Shown piece after piece: positions 45,019 through 53,671 of a stretch of DNA of 64,000 nt. Positions within the stretch are counted from its first letter, which is position 1. Each line of letters opens with the position of its first letter. The notes beneath the pieces were generated by a model. It had not been told where the DNA came from. It was given only the letters and a program-made list of their open reading frames with translations, and searched no databases. A program made the translations under genes and the position numbers. The stretch is from contig CBDBMR010000005.1 in the NCBI GenBank assembly GCA_965207535.1, forward strand, positions 62,001 to 126,000, given 5' to 3'. This DNA comes from JAJDXO01 sp965207535. Its GTDB lineage: Bacteria; Pseudomonadota; Alphaproteobacteria; Rhodospirillales; UBA2165.

Positions 45019-46542
45019 TCAGTGCGCGGCGCCTTCACCAAACCTCTGTCTGAGCCGGTTGTTGCGGCGCCACATCAAATATGTCAGCAACGGTGTCAAC
45101 GCCAGGATGGCTGCGGCCGCTGGACGCTCCAACGTAATGAAGGTCAGCAGGTCCCCCTGCGCCAAGGTCACGGTCTGACCAAAGGAATATTCGAGTGTCG
45201 GCCCCAGGATGAAGCCCATGGCCATGGGCGTCACGTCGAAATGCAGTTTTTTGGCCACGTATCCAAAAACGCCGAAGAACACCAGGACGGCCAGATCGAA
45301 GGGCTGTCCCCGGAACACCCACGAGCCGGCAAACGCGAACACCAGTGTCAACGGCAACAAAAATGACTTCCTGATCGTCACTACCTTGGCGAAGAAGGGA
45401 ATGCACAGGTAGCCGATGAACAGGAACAGAATGTTTGCGAGAATAATGGAGAGCAGAATGGCAAAAACGAGCGAGCCCTGATCCTCCATGAGTTGGGGGC
45501 CGGGCCGCATGCCATGCGCAATGAACGCGCCGACAAGAATGACCGTGAGGTTGTCGCCTGGAATCCCGAGGGTAAGGAGCGGCACCAGTGTCGGCCCATT
45601 TACGGCGTTGTTCGCAGCTTCCGCGGCCGCCACTCCTTCAAGCTCGCCTTGGCCAAATCTCTCGGGGTGATCGGACGCGCTTTTGGCCGCGGCATATCCC
45701 ATAAACGCCGCGACGACCTGGCCAACGCCGGGCACCATCCCAATGGTCGTGCCGATCACGGTGGACCGGCCGATCGTACGAAGACAGCTCTTGAATTCGG
45801 CAAAGGTGAGGCGTTCTCCGGAGACCTTCAATCCCTCGGCGCTGATGATCTGGGATGCTTTTTTCTCGATGCCGGCAAAAATCTCGGGAAGCGCAAACAC
45901 GCCGATCAGCATGGGCAGCAGCGGGATACCGGATTCCACCGACGTTATCCCGAACGAGAACCGCGACAGCGCGCCGATGGGATCCTGACCGACCATGGCG
46001 AAGAACAAACCAATGGCGAGCATCAGCAGGCCTTTGACAAATACGCCGCTGGACGTAGCTGAAATGACAATCAACGCCAAAAACAGGACGGCGGCCAACT
46101 CCGGCGGTCCCATAAGAAGCGCGACAGCGGCGATGGGACCGATCAGGGCAATGGTGAAAATGTCACTCGCGGTGTCCCCGATCACCGATGAAAACAACGC
46201 TGTCTCCAGGGCCTTCCGCCCTTTCCCCTTTCTGGTCAGGGGCGGACCGTCGAATGTGGTCGCCACGGCCGCGCCGGTGCCCGGCATCGACACCAATATG
46301 GCAGGGATACTGCCCCCGTAAATTCCGCCCTTATAGACGCCGATCAAAAACGGAATCCCCAGCAGGGGGTGAAGAAAGAACGAGATAGGCAGCAAGATCG
46401 CCATCGCCATCAATGTGGTGAAACCGGGCAAGGCGCCGACGAACATGCCAAGGAACAATCCGGCGGCAATCAGAAGGAACGTCATCAACACCGTTTCCGG
46501 GTTAAACAGGATCCCAAATCCGCCTAGAAATGCTTCGAACAT
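45019..46542 (-). CDS. tctA: TctA-family large permease of a tripartite tricarboxylate transporter
   Basis: 507 residues, normal unfused length. N-terminal MFVGALPGFTTLMAMAILLP, the SMPGTGAAVATTFDG loop, and the internal repeat MVPGVGQVVAAFMGYAAAK plus LLTLGIPGDNLT. About twelve membrane segments. It follows tctB by 15 nt and precedes tctC; the three form one transport system. In contrast to the two other TctA proteins in this window, it carries no TctB domain. Confidence 0.93.
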   Translation of the reverse strand: MFEAFLGGFGILFNPETVLMTFLLIAAGLFLGMFVGALPGFTTLMAMAILLPISFFLHPLLGIPFLIGVYKGGIYGGSIPAILVSMPGTGAAVATTFDGPPLTRKGKGRKALETALFSSVIGDTASDIFTIALIGPIAAVALLMGPPELAAVLFLALIVISATSSGVFVKGLLMLAIGLFFAMVGQDPIGALSRFSFGITSVESGIPLLPMLIGVFALPEIFAGIEKKASQIISAEGLKVSGERLTFAEFKSCLRTIGRSTVIGTTIGMVPGVGQVVAAFMGYAAAKSASDHPERFGQGELEGVAAAEAANNAVNGPTLVPLLTLGIPGDNLTVILVGAFIAHGMRPGPQLMEDQGSLVFAILLSIILANILFLFIGYLCIPFFAKVVTIRKSFLLPLTLVFAFAGSWVFRGQPFDLAVLVFFGVFGYVAKKLHFDVTPMAMGFILGPTLEYSFGQTVTLAQGDLLTFITLERPAAAAILALTPLLTYLMWRRNNRLRQRFGEGAAH

Positions 46543-46557
46543 CGATTAAGCGCCGCC

Positions 46558-47142
46558 CTAAAATACCGACTTGTTGCTGAGCCACTTCAACGGCTCATAA
46601 ATTACCCAGTTGCTGGGAACGGCCTCATCTATCGGAAACGGCGGCAACGACGTTACCAGCACCTTCGTAAACAGCATAAACAGCGCAAAGGGTACGATGA
46701 TGGAGACCAGCGCGCCCGCCCAATAGTTGCGGTTTCCGAAATAGGTCGAGACCACGAAGATCATGATCATGCTGCCCGCCACGAAACCGATATTGACCAT
46801 GAGCCAGACATAGCCGGCCATGCAGGCGGCGGTCACCGCTACATTCGTAATTGCTTCGCGGTCGAGATCGCGAAGTTCATTCCGTTGACGCAGCGACCGG
46901 CTTTTCCAGAAAAACCAAATACCGAGCACGAATATGCCGACGGCGATGACCTGGGGGAAGAGTTCCGCCGGCAGGGAGACGTCTCCGACGACGCGAATGA
47001 GCGGCTTGTCGACGTGATCTGGAATGAGAACCCATAGGGCGATCGACAGCGCAACGAAAATCAGCGCGGCGACCGAATTATAGTTGAGATGCTTCTCGGA
47101 CGTTTCTGTTTCCGTATCGCCCAACTGAGGCTTCCCTTCCAT
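46558..47142 (-). CDS. tctB: TctB-family small permease of a tripartite tricarboxylate transporter
   Basis: 194 residues from ATG 47142 (the TTG just before it is less likely). Four hydrophobic segments: about 24-44, 60-80, 98-135 as a pair, and 142-165. This is the TctB pattern with a somewhat long N-terminal cytoplasmic tail. First gene of the transporter set, with an operator-like palindrome 85 bp upstream. Confidence 0.87.
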   Translation of the reverse strand: MEGKPQLGDTETETSEKHLNYNSVAALIFVALSIALWVLIPDHVDKPLIRVVGDVSLPAELFPQVIAVGIFVLGIWFFWKSRSLRQRNELRDLDREAITNVAVTAACMAGYVWLMVNIGFVAGSMIMIFVVSTYFGNRNYWAGALVSIIVPFALFMLFTKVLVTSLPPFPIDEAVPSNWVIYEPLKWLSNKSVF

Positions 47143-47226
47143 CAAATTACGGTTCGGATCTTTGGCCCGATTGTCGCCCCCGAAAAATCAGCAAACTCGA
47201 CCGGCCCCAATAACCATATATTTTAT

Positions 47227-47242
47227 AGTCTTATATAAGACC
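47227..47242. promoter_or_regulatory. Operator-like palindrome upstream of tctB
   Basis: AGTCTTATATAAGACC differs from the perfect palindrome at 44961 only in its last base. It lies 85 bp upstream of the tctB ATG, nearly the same distance as the tctC copy (81 bp). It sits in the divergent region shared with the membrane protein at 47371. Confidence 0.68.
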
Positions 47243-47370
47243 GCGGTGGTGTACTTGTCCGCCCTGATCGAGTCAAGGGCCCGGACCGGCGAACCCCCCG
47301 GCCAAAAGCGAGCTTAACGAATAGTACGAAAACAGTATGATCCTCAACATTCCCGATAGAATTATCTGAA

Positions 47371-48831
47371 TTGCGGCATACCATCTTGAGCGTGACCCAC
47401 TTACCTACCCTCGGCCTCGCGGCGCTCTTGCTCGCCGCGTCGGCGGGCCCGGCCGCCGCGCACGCGTTCGGTCAACGCTTCGATTTGCCTGTGCCACTGC
47501 CGTTCTTCCTGTTCGGCGCCGGTGCAGCGGTTGCCTTGTCGTTCGTTGTCGCCGCCCTGTTCATGCGTCATCGGCCCGACGACCAGCCGCCGAAAATGAA
47601 CCTGCTGAACGTCCAGCCGTTTCGTATTCTGGCCCACCCCGTCCCGGTCTTTGTCATCAGGCTGATTTTTGTCGGGGTCTTTTTTCTGATCATCGCCACT
47701 GGATATGCCGGTAACCAAAACCCATTGCAGAATTTCTCGGTGGTCATGGTCTGGGTGATCGCGTGGGTCGGACTGGCATTCATATGTTCGCTGATCGGCA
47801 ATGCCTGGGCGCTTCTCAATCCCTGGAACACGCTCTTCCTGTGGGCCGAACAAGCCTACGGAGCGGCAACGGGCAGGCGGCTGTCCAGCGGCCTCGCGTG
47901 CCCGCCCGGGATGGGGTCCTGGCCGGCCGTCATTCTGTTCGCCATCTTTGCCTGGATGGAAATTTCGTGGCCGGGCGGCGCGGTCCCTCGAAATATCGCC
48001 ATCGCGCTCACCATCTATTCGGTCATCACCTGGACCGGCATGTTTCTCACCAGCCGCGAGGAGTGGTTGGAGCGCGGCGAGGCCTTTCACAACGTGTTCG
48101 GAACATTTGCGCGGTTCTCCATCACCGAGGGCCGGGCCACACCGGAAGGACGGGAATGGAATCTCCGGCCGCCCGGTGTCGGGTTGCGGGCCGGCAAACT
48201 GCCCAATGCCGGCCTGATGGTCTTCATCCTAGTGCTCTTGGCGACGGTCAGTTGGGACGGCTTTACCGAGACCGAGCAATCAAAACGCATCGCCCTCGAA
48301 GCCTTCTACATAATCCAGGACATCGGGCGGCTGGCCGTGCCGATCGTCGAATTGATCGGCCTCGCTGCGTTCCCGATCCTGTTTATTGCCGTCTATCTGA
48401 TTTTCATGGCGGCGGTCAGCGCCATGGGCGGGGACGTCCGGGACACGTTCCGAGTGGCACGGATCATGGTCTACTCCATCGTCCCCATCGCCATCGCTTA
48501 TCACCTCTCCCACTACTACACGCTGCTAGCCATCGACGGGCAGCTTCTCATCTCACGCATTTCGGATCCGTTCGGGTTCGGCTGGGACCTGTTTGGGACC
48601 GCAGGGCACAAGGTCGACATCGCCGTGGTCAGCGCGAGGTCGGTCTGGTTCATTTCCGTCGGCGCGATCGTCGTCGGCCACGTGGCCGCCGTCTATCTCG
48701 CCCATGCCGAGGCGCTGAAGTTTTACCGGGATCGCGGCCGCGCCCTCCGCAGCCAACTGCCGATGCTGGTTTTGATGGTCGGCTACACGATGATCAGTCT
48801 GTGGATTATCGCCCAACCCATCGTTGCCTGA
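47371..48831 (+). CDS. Polytopic inner-membrane protein, possibly of the FedB (fenitrothion hydrolase) type
   Basis: 486 residues with about eleven hydrophobic segments. Start is TTG 47371; GTG 47392 would also work. A signal-like N-terminus is followed by AHAFGQRFDLPVPLPFFLFGAGAAVALSF, a pattern recalled from membrane proteins annotated as fenitrothion hydrolase. Conserved-looking loops include GNAWALLNPWNTLFLWAEQ and IAYHLSHYYTLL, histidine-rich enough to bind metal or heme. No transporter signature was recognised. Divergent from the tctB operon, monocistronic. The function should be considered unknown. Confidence 0.7.
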   Translation: MRHTILSVTHLPTLGLAALLLAASAGPAAAHAFGQRFDLPVPLPFFLFGAGAAVALSFVVAALFMRHRPDDQPPKMNLLNVQPFRILAHPVPVFVIRLIFVGVFFLIIATGYAGNQNPLQNFSVVMVWVIAWVGLAFICSLIGNAWALLNPWNTLFLWAEQAYGAATGRRLSSGLACPPGMGSWPAVILFAIFAWMEISWPGGAVPRNIAIALTIYSVITWTGMFLTSREEWLERGEAFHNVFGTFARFSITEGRATPEGREWNLRPPGVGLRAGKLPNAGLMVFILVLLATVSWDGFTETEQSKRIALEAFYIIQDIGRLAVPIVELIGLAAFPILFIAVYLIFMAAVSAMGGDVRDTFRVARIMVYSIVPIAIAYHLSHYYTLLAIDGQLLISRISDPFGFGWDLFGTAGHKVDIAVVSARSVWFISVGAIVVGHVAAVYLAHAEALKFYRDRGRALRSQLPMLVLMVGYTMISLWIIAQPIVA

Positions 48832-48988
48832 GCATCCGCCGGACGCACCGGAAAGTGCGGAAATGGCGCGGAATTCAGCCCAAATTTATCTGGCAACCCC
48901 CGGGGGGCAATGCTATGTCACGGCACCTTTGGAAACCGATATTTGCCCGCCCCCGGGCCCACGAATTCATCCGGTGAGGAATTGATCG

Positions 48989-49948
48989 ATGAGTACCCAG
49001 GTAGCCGTTACCGATACCGTTTTTCCCAGCCTCGACCCCGCCAAGGAGGCCCTGTCCCGCGTCGATGCGGAACTCACGCTCGCTTCCGAGCCGACCGTGG
49101 AGGGCATCCTGGAGGTGGCCGCCGATGCCGACGCTCTGCTGGTCACCTATGGCCAGATCAACGCCGACGTCATTGCCGGGCTCAATAACTGCAAAGCCAT
49201 CGGCCGGTTCGGAATCGGCACCGACAACATCGATATCGGGGCGGCGGCCGGGAAGGGAATCGTCGTCACCTACGCGCCGGTCTATTGCCTGGACGAGGTT
49301 TCGGATCACGCGATGGCGCTCCTGCTGTCCGTGGCCCGCAAGATTCCGTACGCCAACAACCTGGTCGCCGACGGCCGTTGGGAAATGCCGGCGGTGGTCC
49401 CGATCGCGCGGCTCCGGGGAAACACCCTCGGCCTCCTGGGCCTCGGCAACATCCCGCAGCAAATTGTCGGCAAGGCGCAGGCGTTCGGCATGAACGTCAT
49501 TGCCGCCGACCCGTACTGCCCCGATGAAGTCTTTGGGAAGCTGAATGTCGCCAAGGTCGAGTTTGACGATCTCCTGGCGCAATCGGACTACATTTCCGTC
49601 CACGCGCCGCTGACGCCCGAGACCGAGAAGATGTTCAACATGGACGCCTTCAAGAAGATGAAGAACACAGCGTTCCTCATCAACACCGCGCGCGGACCCC
49701 TGGTCGATACCGCAGATCTGGCCGCCGCGCTGGACGCGGGCGAAATCGCCGGCGCCGGCCTCGACGTGTTGCCGTCCGAGCCGCCGGCCGCCGATGACCC
49801 CATCGTCGGGCGGGACAATGTGGTGATCACCCCGCACACCGGGTTCTACTCCGAAGACGCCTTGCTGGATCTGCAGACCACGGTCGCCAGCGACGTCGCC
49901 GCCGTACTCGCCGGCGAGGAGCCCAAATATCCCGTGAAGCCCCGCTAA
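48989..49948 (+). CDS. D-2-hydroxyacid dehydrogenase (C-terminal-binding-protein-like)
   Basis: 319 residues. Nucleotide-binding GLLGLGNIPQQIVGKAQAFG, then catalytic Arg in NTARGPLVD, Glu in LDVLPSEPP and His in ITPHTGFYSEDAL, the standard triad of the family. The GxGxxP rather than GxGxxG ending of the loop is a small deviation. Together with the sulfurtransferase 81 nt downstream on the same strand it may form an operon. Substrate unknown. Confidence 0.9.
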   Translation: MSTQVAVTDTVFPSLDPAKEALSRVDAELTLASEPTVEGILEVAADADALLVTYGQINADVIAGLNNCKAIGRFGIGTDNIDIGAAAGKGIVVTYAPVYCLDEVSDHAMALLLSVARKIPYANNLVADGRWEMPAVVPIARLRGNTLGLLGLGNIPQQIVGKAQAFGMNVIAADPYCPDEVFGKLNVAKVEFDDLLAQSDYISVHAPLTPETEKMFNMDAFKKMKNTAFLINTARGPLVDTADLAAALDAGEIAGAGLDVLPSEPPAADDPIVGRDNVVITPHTGFYSEDALLDLQTTVASDVAAVLAGEEPKYPVKPR

Positions 49949-50029
49949 CGCCGCGGCCAAGGGAGAGCCCGACATGAAAGGCATGGTGGCTGACGATCAT
50001 CATAGATACCCCAGCCAAGGAGACTTTCG

Positions 50030-50866
50030 ATGACTTCTCCCATGGTGGATTCCGCTTGGCTTGCCGAGCATCTGGACGATCCGGGGGTTCGCATTATCGA
50101 GGTTGAATCGGACCCCGAGGGAAAGGCCTACGACGAGGGACACGTTCCGGGCGCTATCCGCTGGTTTTGGAAGGACCTTTGCTGGCACGAGACCGACCGC
50201 CAGTTCGTGACGCCGGATGAGTTGGCCAAACGGCTCGGCGCCGCCGGGATCGGCGACAAGACCACGCTGGTTCTTTATGGCGATCCGGTTCAGTACGGAA
50301 ACTACGCCTTCTGGGCATTGAAGATGGCCGGCCATCCCGACCTGCGGTTGCTCGACGGCGCCCGCAGGAAGTGGCTTGCGGACGGTCACGAATTCACCAC
50401 CGACGTTCCCGCGTATGAGCCGGTCGGGTATACGCCCGGAACGCCCGACCAAACCATGCGTCTCGGGCGCGAGGCCGTGCGCGAGCGCCTGGGCGACCCC
50501 GGGCGCTTCCTGTTGGACGTGCGGACGCCCGAGGAATATTCGGGCGAACGGGTGATGGAGTACGGCCAATTCGACCACGGCGCCGAGCGTGGCGGCCGCA
50601 TCCCCGGCGCCAGGCACTTGTTCTTCAAGGAACTGCTCAATGGCGACGATACCTACAAGAGCCCCGAGGAACTGAGCGCCAAATTCAAGGAAGCGGGCGC
50701 CGACCCCGGCGACGCCGACGAGATCGTCGTCTATTGCCGCCTCTCCCACCGGGCCACCCTCGCCTGGACCGCCATGGCGCTGATCCTGGGCTGGGAGAAC
50801 ATCAAAATCTACGACGGTTCGTGGACCGAATGGGGCTCGATCGTCGGGTTTCCTGTCGAAAGGTAG
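50030..50866 (+). CDS. Two-domain sulfurtransferase (thiosulfate/3-mercaptopyruvate type)
   Basis: 278 residues, two rhodanese domains. The N-terminal inactive copy (about 5-130) lacks the cysteine; the C-terminal copy carries the persulfide-forming Cys236 in VVYCRLSHRA. The loop CRLSHR does not match the textbook CGSGVT or CRKGVT exactly, so donor preference is uncertain. It transfers sulfane sulfur to cyanide or thiols in the cytoplasm (family knowledge). AAGGAG precedes the ATG. Confidence 0.9.
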   Translation: MTSPMVDSAWLAEHLDDPGVRIIEVESDPEGKAYDEGHVPGAIRWFWKDLCWHETDRQFVTPDELAKRLGAAGIGDKTTLVLYGDPVQYGNYAFWALKMAGHPDLRLLDGARRKWLADGHEFTTDVPAYEPVGYTPGTPDQTMRLGREAVRERLGDPGRFLLDVRTPEEYSGERVMEYGQFDHGAERGGRIPGARHLFFKELLNGDDTYKSPEELSAKFKEAGADPGDADEIVVYCRLSHRATLAWTAMALILGWENIKIYDGSWTEWGSIVGFPVER

Positions 50867-50883
50867 GAAGCGCCGCGCGGCCT

Positions 50884-51020
50884 AGATCGGGTCATGTTTT
50901 GACGGAACCACGGCGCGGTTTCGTCAAAACATGTGAATCCGATCTATTTCAATAGTGTAGAGCCGATTCACATGGATTGTCGGCATCGCAAAGCGACTCC
51001 GACAAACCATGATCGGCTCT
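50884..51020. repeat. Double-cruciform intergenic repeat between convergent genes
   Basis: Two large inverted repeats in tandem. The first (50884-50945) pairs AGATCGG with CCGATCT and CATGTTTTGACG with CGTCAAAACATG. The second (50959-51020) pairs AGAGCCGAT with ATCGGCTCT and ATGGaTTGTCGG with CCGACAAaCCAT. Both share a CCGATTCACATG-like edge. This resembles dispersed palindromic elements known in alphaproteobacteria, and it fills nearly the whole spacer. It could also terminate transcription from both sides. Its arm contributes two bases of the SDR stop codon. Confidence 0.7.
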
Positions 51021-51810
51021 AGCCGTTCGCCACGAAACCGCCGTCCACAAAGAGCGTATGCCCGGTCACGAAATCGGAAGCTGGGCTGGCGAGATACACC
51101 GCGGCCGCCAACAGATCATCGGTTTCCGCGATGCGGCCGAGCGGGATGCGTTTGACCACGTCATCTTCGAACTTCGCGAGATACTCGGCACGGCTCGGTG
51201 TGCGCACCGCGGTCGGTGCAAGAGAATTAACGCGAATGCCTTCCGGTCCCCATTCGACCGCAAGCGATTCCGTCAGGTGGCTGATTGCCGCCTTGATGGC
51301 CGAATAGACCGATCGGGTCGGGATCGTCGAACGGGCAAACGTCGAGCTCAGATTGATGATCTTGCCATAGCCTGCGTCGCGCATCAGTTGACCAAGAATC
51401 GTACATGCAAAGAATGTCCCTTTGAGGCTCGTATCGAGGGACTTGTTCCATTCCGGCTCGGTGGTGTCCCAGGCGAGCGCCTCAATGGTATAGGCGGCAC
51501 CGTTGACCAGAATATGCAGCCCGCCGAACCGATCGCGAACAAAGTCGCGCAATCCTTCGATCTGATCGACGTGTGAAAGATCTATTGAATAGGCCTCGGC
51601 GCGCGGGCCCAGCGCACCTATCTCGGCAACCAGCCCTTCCAGTTTGCTCTTGTCACGGCTGCAGACAATCACGTCCGCGCCGGCAGCGGCCAAACCAAGC
51701 GATAGGGCACGACCTATGCCCTCGCTGGCCCCGGTAACAATCGCCACACGATCGTCGAGACGAAAGCTATCAAGGATATCCGAGCTGGAACCGGTACCGG
51801 TCCGCGACAT
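51019..51810 (-). CDS. Classical short-chain dehydrogenase/reductase
   Basis: 263 residues from ATG 51810 with GAAGG seven bases upstream. TGASEGIG (26-33), NGAA (103-106) and catalytic Ser156-Tyr169-Lys173. The overall pattern resembles gluconate 5-dehydrogenase/3-oxoacyl reductase relatives. The stop codon overlaps the end of the palindromic repeat. Followed upstream by 218 bp without a recognisable gene. Substrate unknown. Confidence 0.88.
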   Translation of the reverse strand: MSRTGTGSSSDILDSFRLDDRVAIVTGASEGIGRALSLGLAAAGADVIVCSRDKSKLEGLVAEIGALGPRAEAYSIDLSHVDQIEGLRDFVRDRFGGLHILVNGAAYTIEALAWDTTEPEWNKSLDTSLKGTFFACTILGQLMRDAGYGKIINLSSTFARSTIPTRSVYSAIKAAISHLTESLAVEWGPEGIRVNSLAPTAVRTPSRAEYLAKFEDDVVKRIPLGRIAETDDLLAAAVYLASPASDFVTGHTLFVDGGFVANG

Positions 51811-52028
51811 GAATGAGCCTTCCACAAAATAATTCGACGGCAGAACCTAGCGGCTCGAATCGGTTCTGTCTGCACCGGAAAAACGCCCTTGGCGCATTGC
51901 CGTGCGCGAGATGGACGGACGCCTCCGGCGATGTCAGGGCACTCCGGGCGGTTCGGGCCGGGGATCCGGTCAGCGTCGAGCGGGTGCCCGGCTAAAGCGA
52001 CTATCCCGGCGCCTTCAAATCGCCGGCC
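51811..52028. other. Intergenic region, no gene recognised
   Basis: 218 bp between the SDR start and the LigB-like stop. It should hold the SDR promoter and the end of the dioxygenase transcript. A plus-strand frame of about 60 codons (51813-51995) has no ribosome site and no recognisable relatives; no hairpin terminator was found. Confidence 0.4.
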
Positions 52029-53036
52029 CTATGTCCAGGTTGCAAACGCCATCCCGGTACCGGTTCCCACCTCGGACCGATAGCAGGGCACATAGTCCAG
52101 CAGCGTCATGTCTAGGCCGCTGTCTTCGAGAATGCCGCAGGCGGCAATCCAGTTCTTGATTTCGGACGTTCCGGACTGAAAGGCTTCGTTTCCGTCCCCG
52201 GTCAGGGCGGCGCGGTCGCCCGCCAGCATGGCGTCCAACAGCTTACGGTCGAACGCCTCGTCGATGACGAAATGGGTCAGGCCGCCCGATGCGATCACGG
52301 CGACGCGGGTGTCCGCTTCCCAGGACCTGATCCCGCGCGCGATGGACCGGCCGATCTCGTAGCACCGCGCGGCGGTCGGCTGGTTGGGCGGAAAATAGGT
52401 ATTGATCAGAATTGGAACAAAGGGGATCGGCCGGTCTTTCAGCAGCCGCCGGTAAATGAAGCCGAAAGCATGCCCGATGGTGCGCGGACCATGCGCATCG
52501 GCGGGCGGCCGCCTGGACGAGGTGACATCGAACCGATCCTCGATGGTTTGCAGGATGATGTGTTCGGCAAGCGCCCCGTCGACCGGATAGTCGGTATCCT
52601 CCGCCGGCCAATAGGACAGGCGGACGGGCAGCATGGGCGGCGGGAGGTTGGGATCGGAGGCATCAACGGCCAGCGCCCGAACCGAACTGCCGTGATAGAT
52701 GACGAAGGCCGGCTGTACGTCGTCGAAGAACCATTCCTTTTGGTCGTCGCCGACGATGATCAGCACATCGGGATCGGCCTCCGCGAGCTTCGCGGCCAGC
52801 GCATCCAGATGCCGTTGGCACGCCGCGTAGCTCGCCTCGCGGTTCTCCGGCGTATCCAGCGCGGTATAGTGCGCCGTATCACGCACCGATTTCAGCTCCT
52901 CGAAGGAGTACATTTCCCCGCGGTAGGGGTGCGCCGGCGCCGCCCGGTCCGCATCCGTCCGGATATCCCAGTGCTCGGGCGCGAGCGAGAGCATCGGACT
53001 ATGCGAGGTGCCGATCCCGAGAACGATTTCCGCCAC
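52029..53036 (-). CDS. LigB-type class III extradiol ring-cleavage dioxygenase-like protein
   Basis: 335 residues from GTG 53036, with GGAGG eight bases upstream; the TTG at 53042 is too close to that site. An N-terminal metal-binding histidine is seen in GIGTSHSPML (His12); further on come a VGDDQKE segment, the PFVPILINTYFPPNQP strand and GGLTHFVIDE with a second candidate histidine. This fits the beta (catalytic) subunit of protocatechuate 4,5-dioxygenase and relatives; no LigA partner is adjacent. It opens catechol-type rings using Fe(II) (family knowledge), in line with the aromatic monooxygenases of this window. Confidence 0.85.
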   Translation of the reverse strand: MAEIVLGIGTSHSPMLSLAPEHWDIRTDADRAAPAHPYRGEMYSFEELKSVRDTAHYTALDTPENREASYAACQRHLDALAAKLAEADPDVLIIVGDDQKEWFFDDVQPAFVIYHGSSVRALAVDASDPNLPPPMLPVRLSYWPAEDTDYPVDGALAEHIILQTIEDRFDVTSSRRPPADAHGPRTIGHAFGFIYRRLLKDRPIPFVPILINTYFPPNQPTAARCYEIGRSIARGIRSWEADTRVAVIASGGLTHFVIDEAFDRKLLDAMLAGDRAALTGDGNEAFQSGTSEIKNWIAACGILEDSGLDMTLLDYVPCYRSEVGTGTGMAFATWT

Positions 53037-53165
53037 GACCAATTCCTCCCCGGCGGTGGTTGTTGATCGGCCTCAAGGATATCGGGTGAGCGCGCGCCCC
53101 GACAGACGCATCCACCGGAGTGTCCGCCCATCGGCTAGCTGAGAGAAGATCGGCGGGATGGAGAC

Positions 53166-53663
53166 TTACGCGTCGCGCAGAACGGCCTCGAAGAACATCA
53201 GGGTTTCCTCGGCGAAGCGCCACATGTTGTCTTCGCGGTCCGCGTGGCCGGTTTCGATGGTGACGGCCCGCTCCAAGGGGCCGGCGGCCGCGATGCAGGT
53301 GTGTCCCGCATCGTCACCATAGCGATTGCCGGTCGGCCCGGCGGCGCCCGCTTCAGCCAATCCCCAGGTCGTGCCCAGCTTCTCGCGAACGGCGGCGGCG
53401 GTCAGCTTGACAAACGGTTCGGAGGCCGAGCGCACACCCGGATGGTCGTCGAGATCGACCTCGAGAAACACGTCGCGCGCCTTGTGGGTATAAATCACCC
53501 CGCCGCCCATGAAGTAGGCCGAGGCGCCGGGAATGCTGAGAAGCGCGGCGGCAACCAGGCCGCCGGTGGACGATTCGGAAACCGCGACCGTCTCGCCGCG
53601 GTCCTTGAGAAGCCGGCCGACCGTCTCCGCCAAGGGCGTCAGTCTGCGGATAGGGTCGGCCAT
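53166..53663 (-). CDS. CinA C-terminal-domain protein (nicotinamide-nucleotide amidohydrolase type)
   Basis: 165 residues from ATG 53663, the size of a stand-alone CinA C-terminal domain (PncC/YgaD). Motifs: ETVAVSESSTGGLVAAALLSIPGASAYFMGGGVIYTHKAR and AEAGAAGPTGNRYG. It starts eight bases after the second half of the molybdenum subunit, so it is cotranscribed. PncC deamidates nicotinamide mononucleotide; in a molybdenum hydroxylase operon a related amidase role, perhaps on a pyridine substrate, is possible but unproven. Confidence 0.85.
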   Translation of the reverse strand: MADPIRRLTPLAETVGRLLKDRGETVAVSESSTGGLVAAALLSIPGASAYFMGGGVIYTHKARDVFLEVDLDDHPGVRSASEPFVKLTAAAVREKLGTTWGLAEAGAAGPTGNRYGDDAGHTCIAAAGPLERAVTIETGHADREDNMWRFAEETLMFFEAVLRDA

Positions 53664-53671
53664 CCCGAACG

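Noticed and set aside
51813..51995. 60-codon plus-strand frame in the spacer before the LigB-like gene
   Set aside because: No ribosome site and no recognisable protein pattern.
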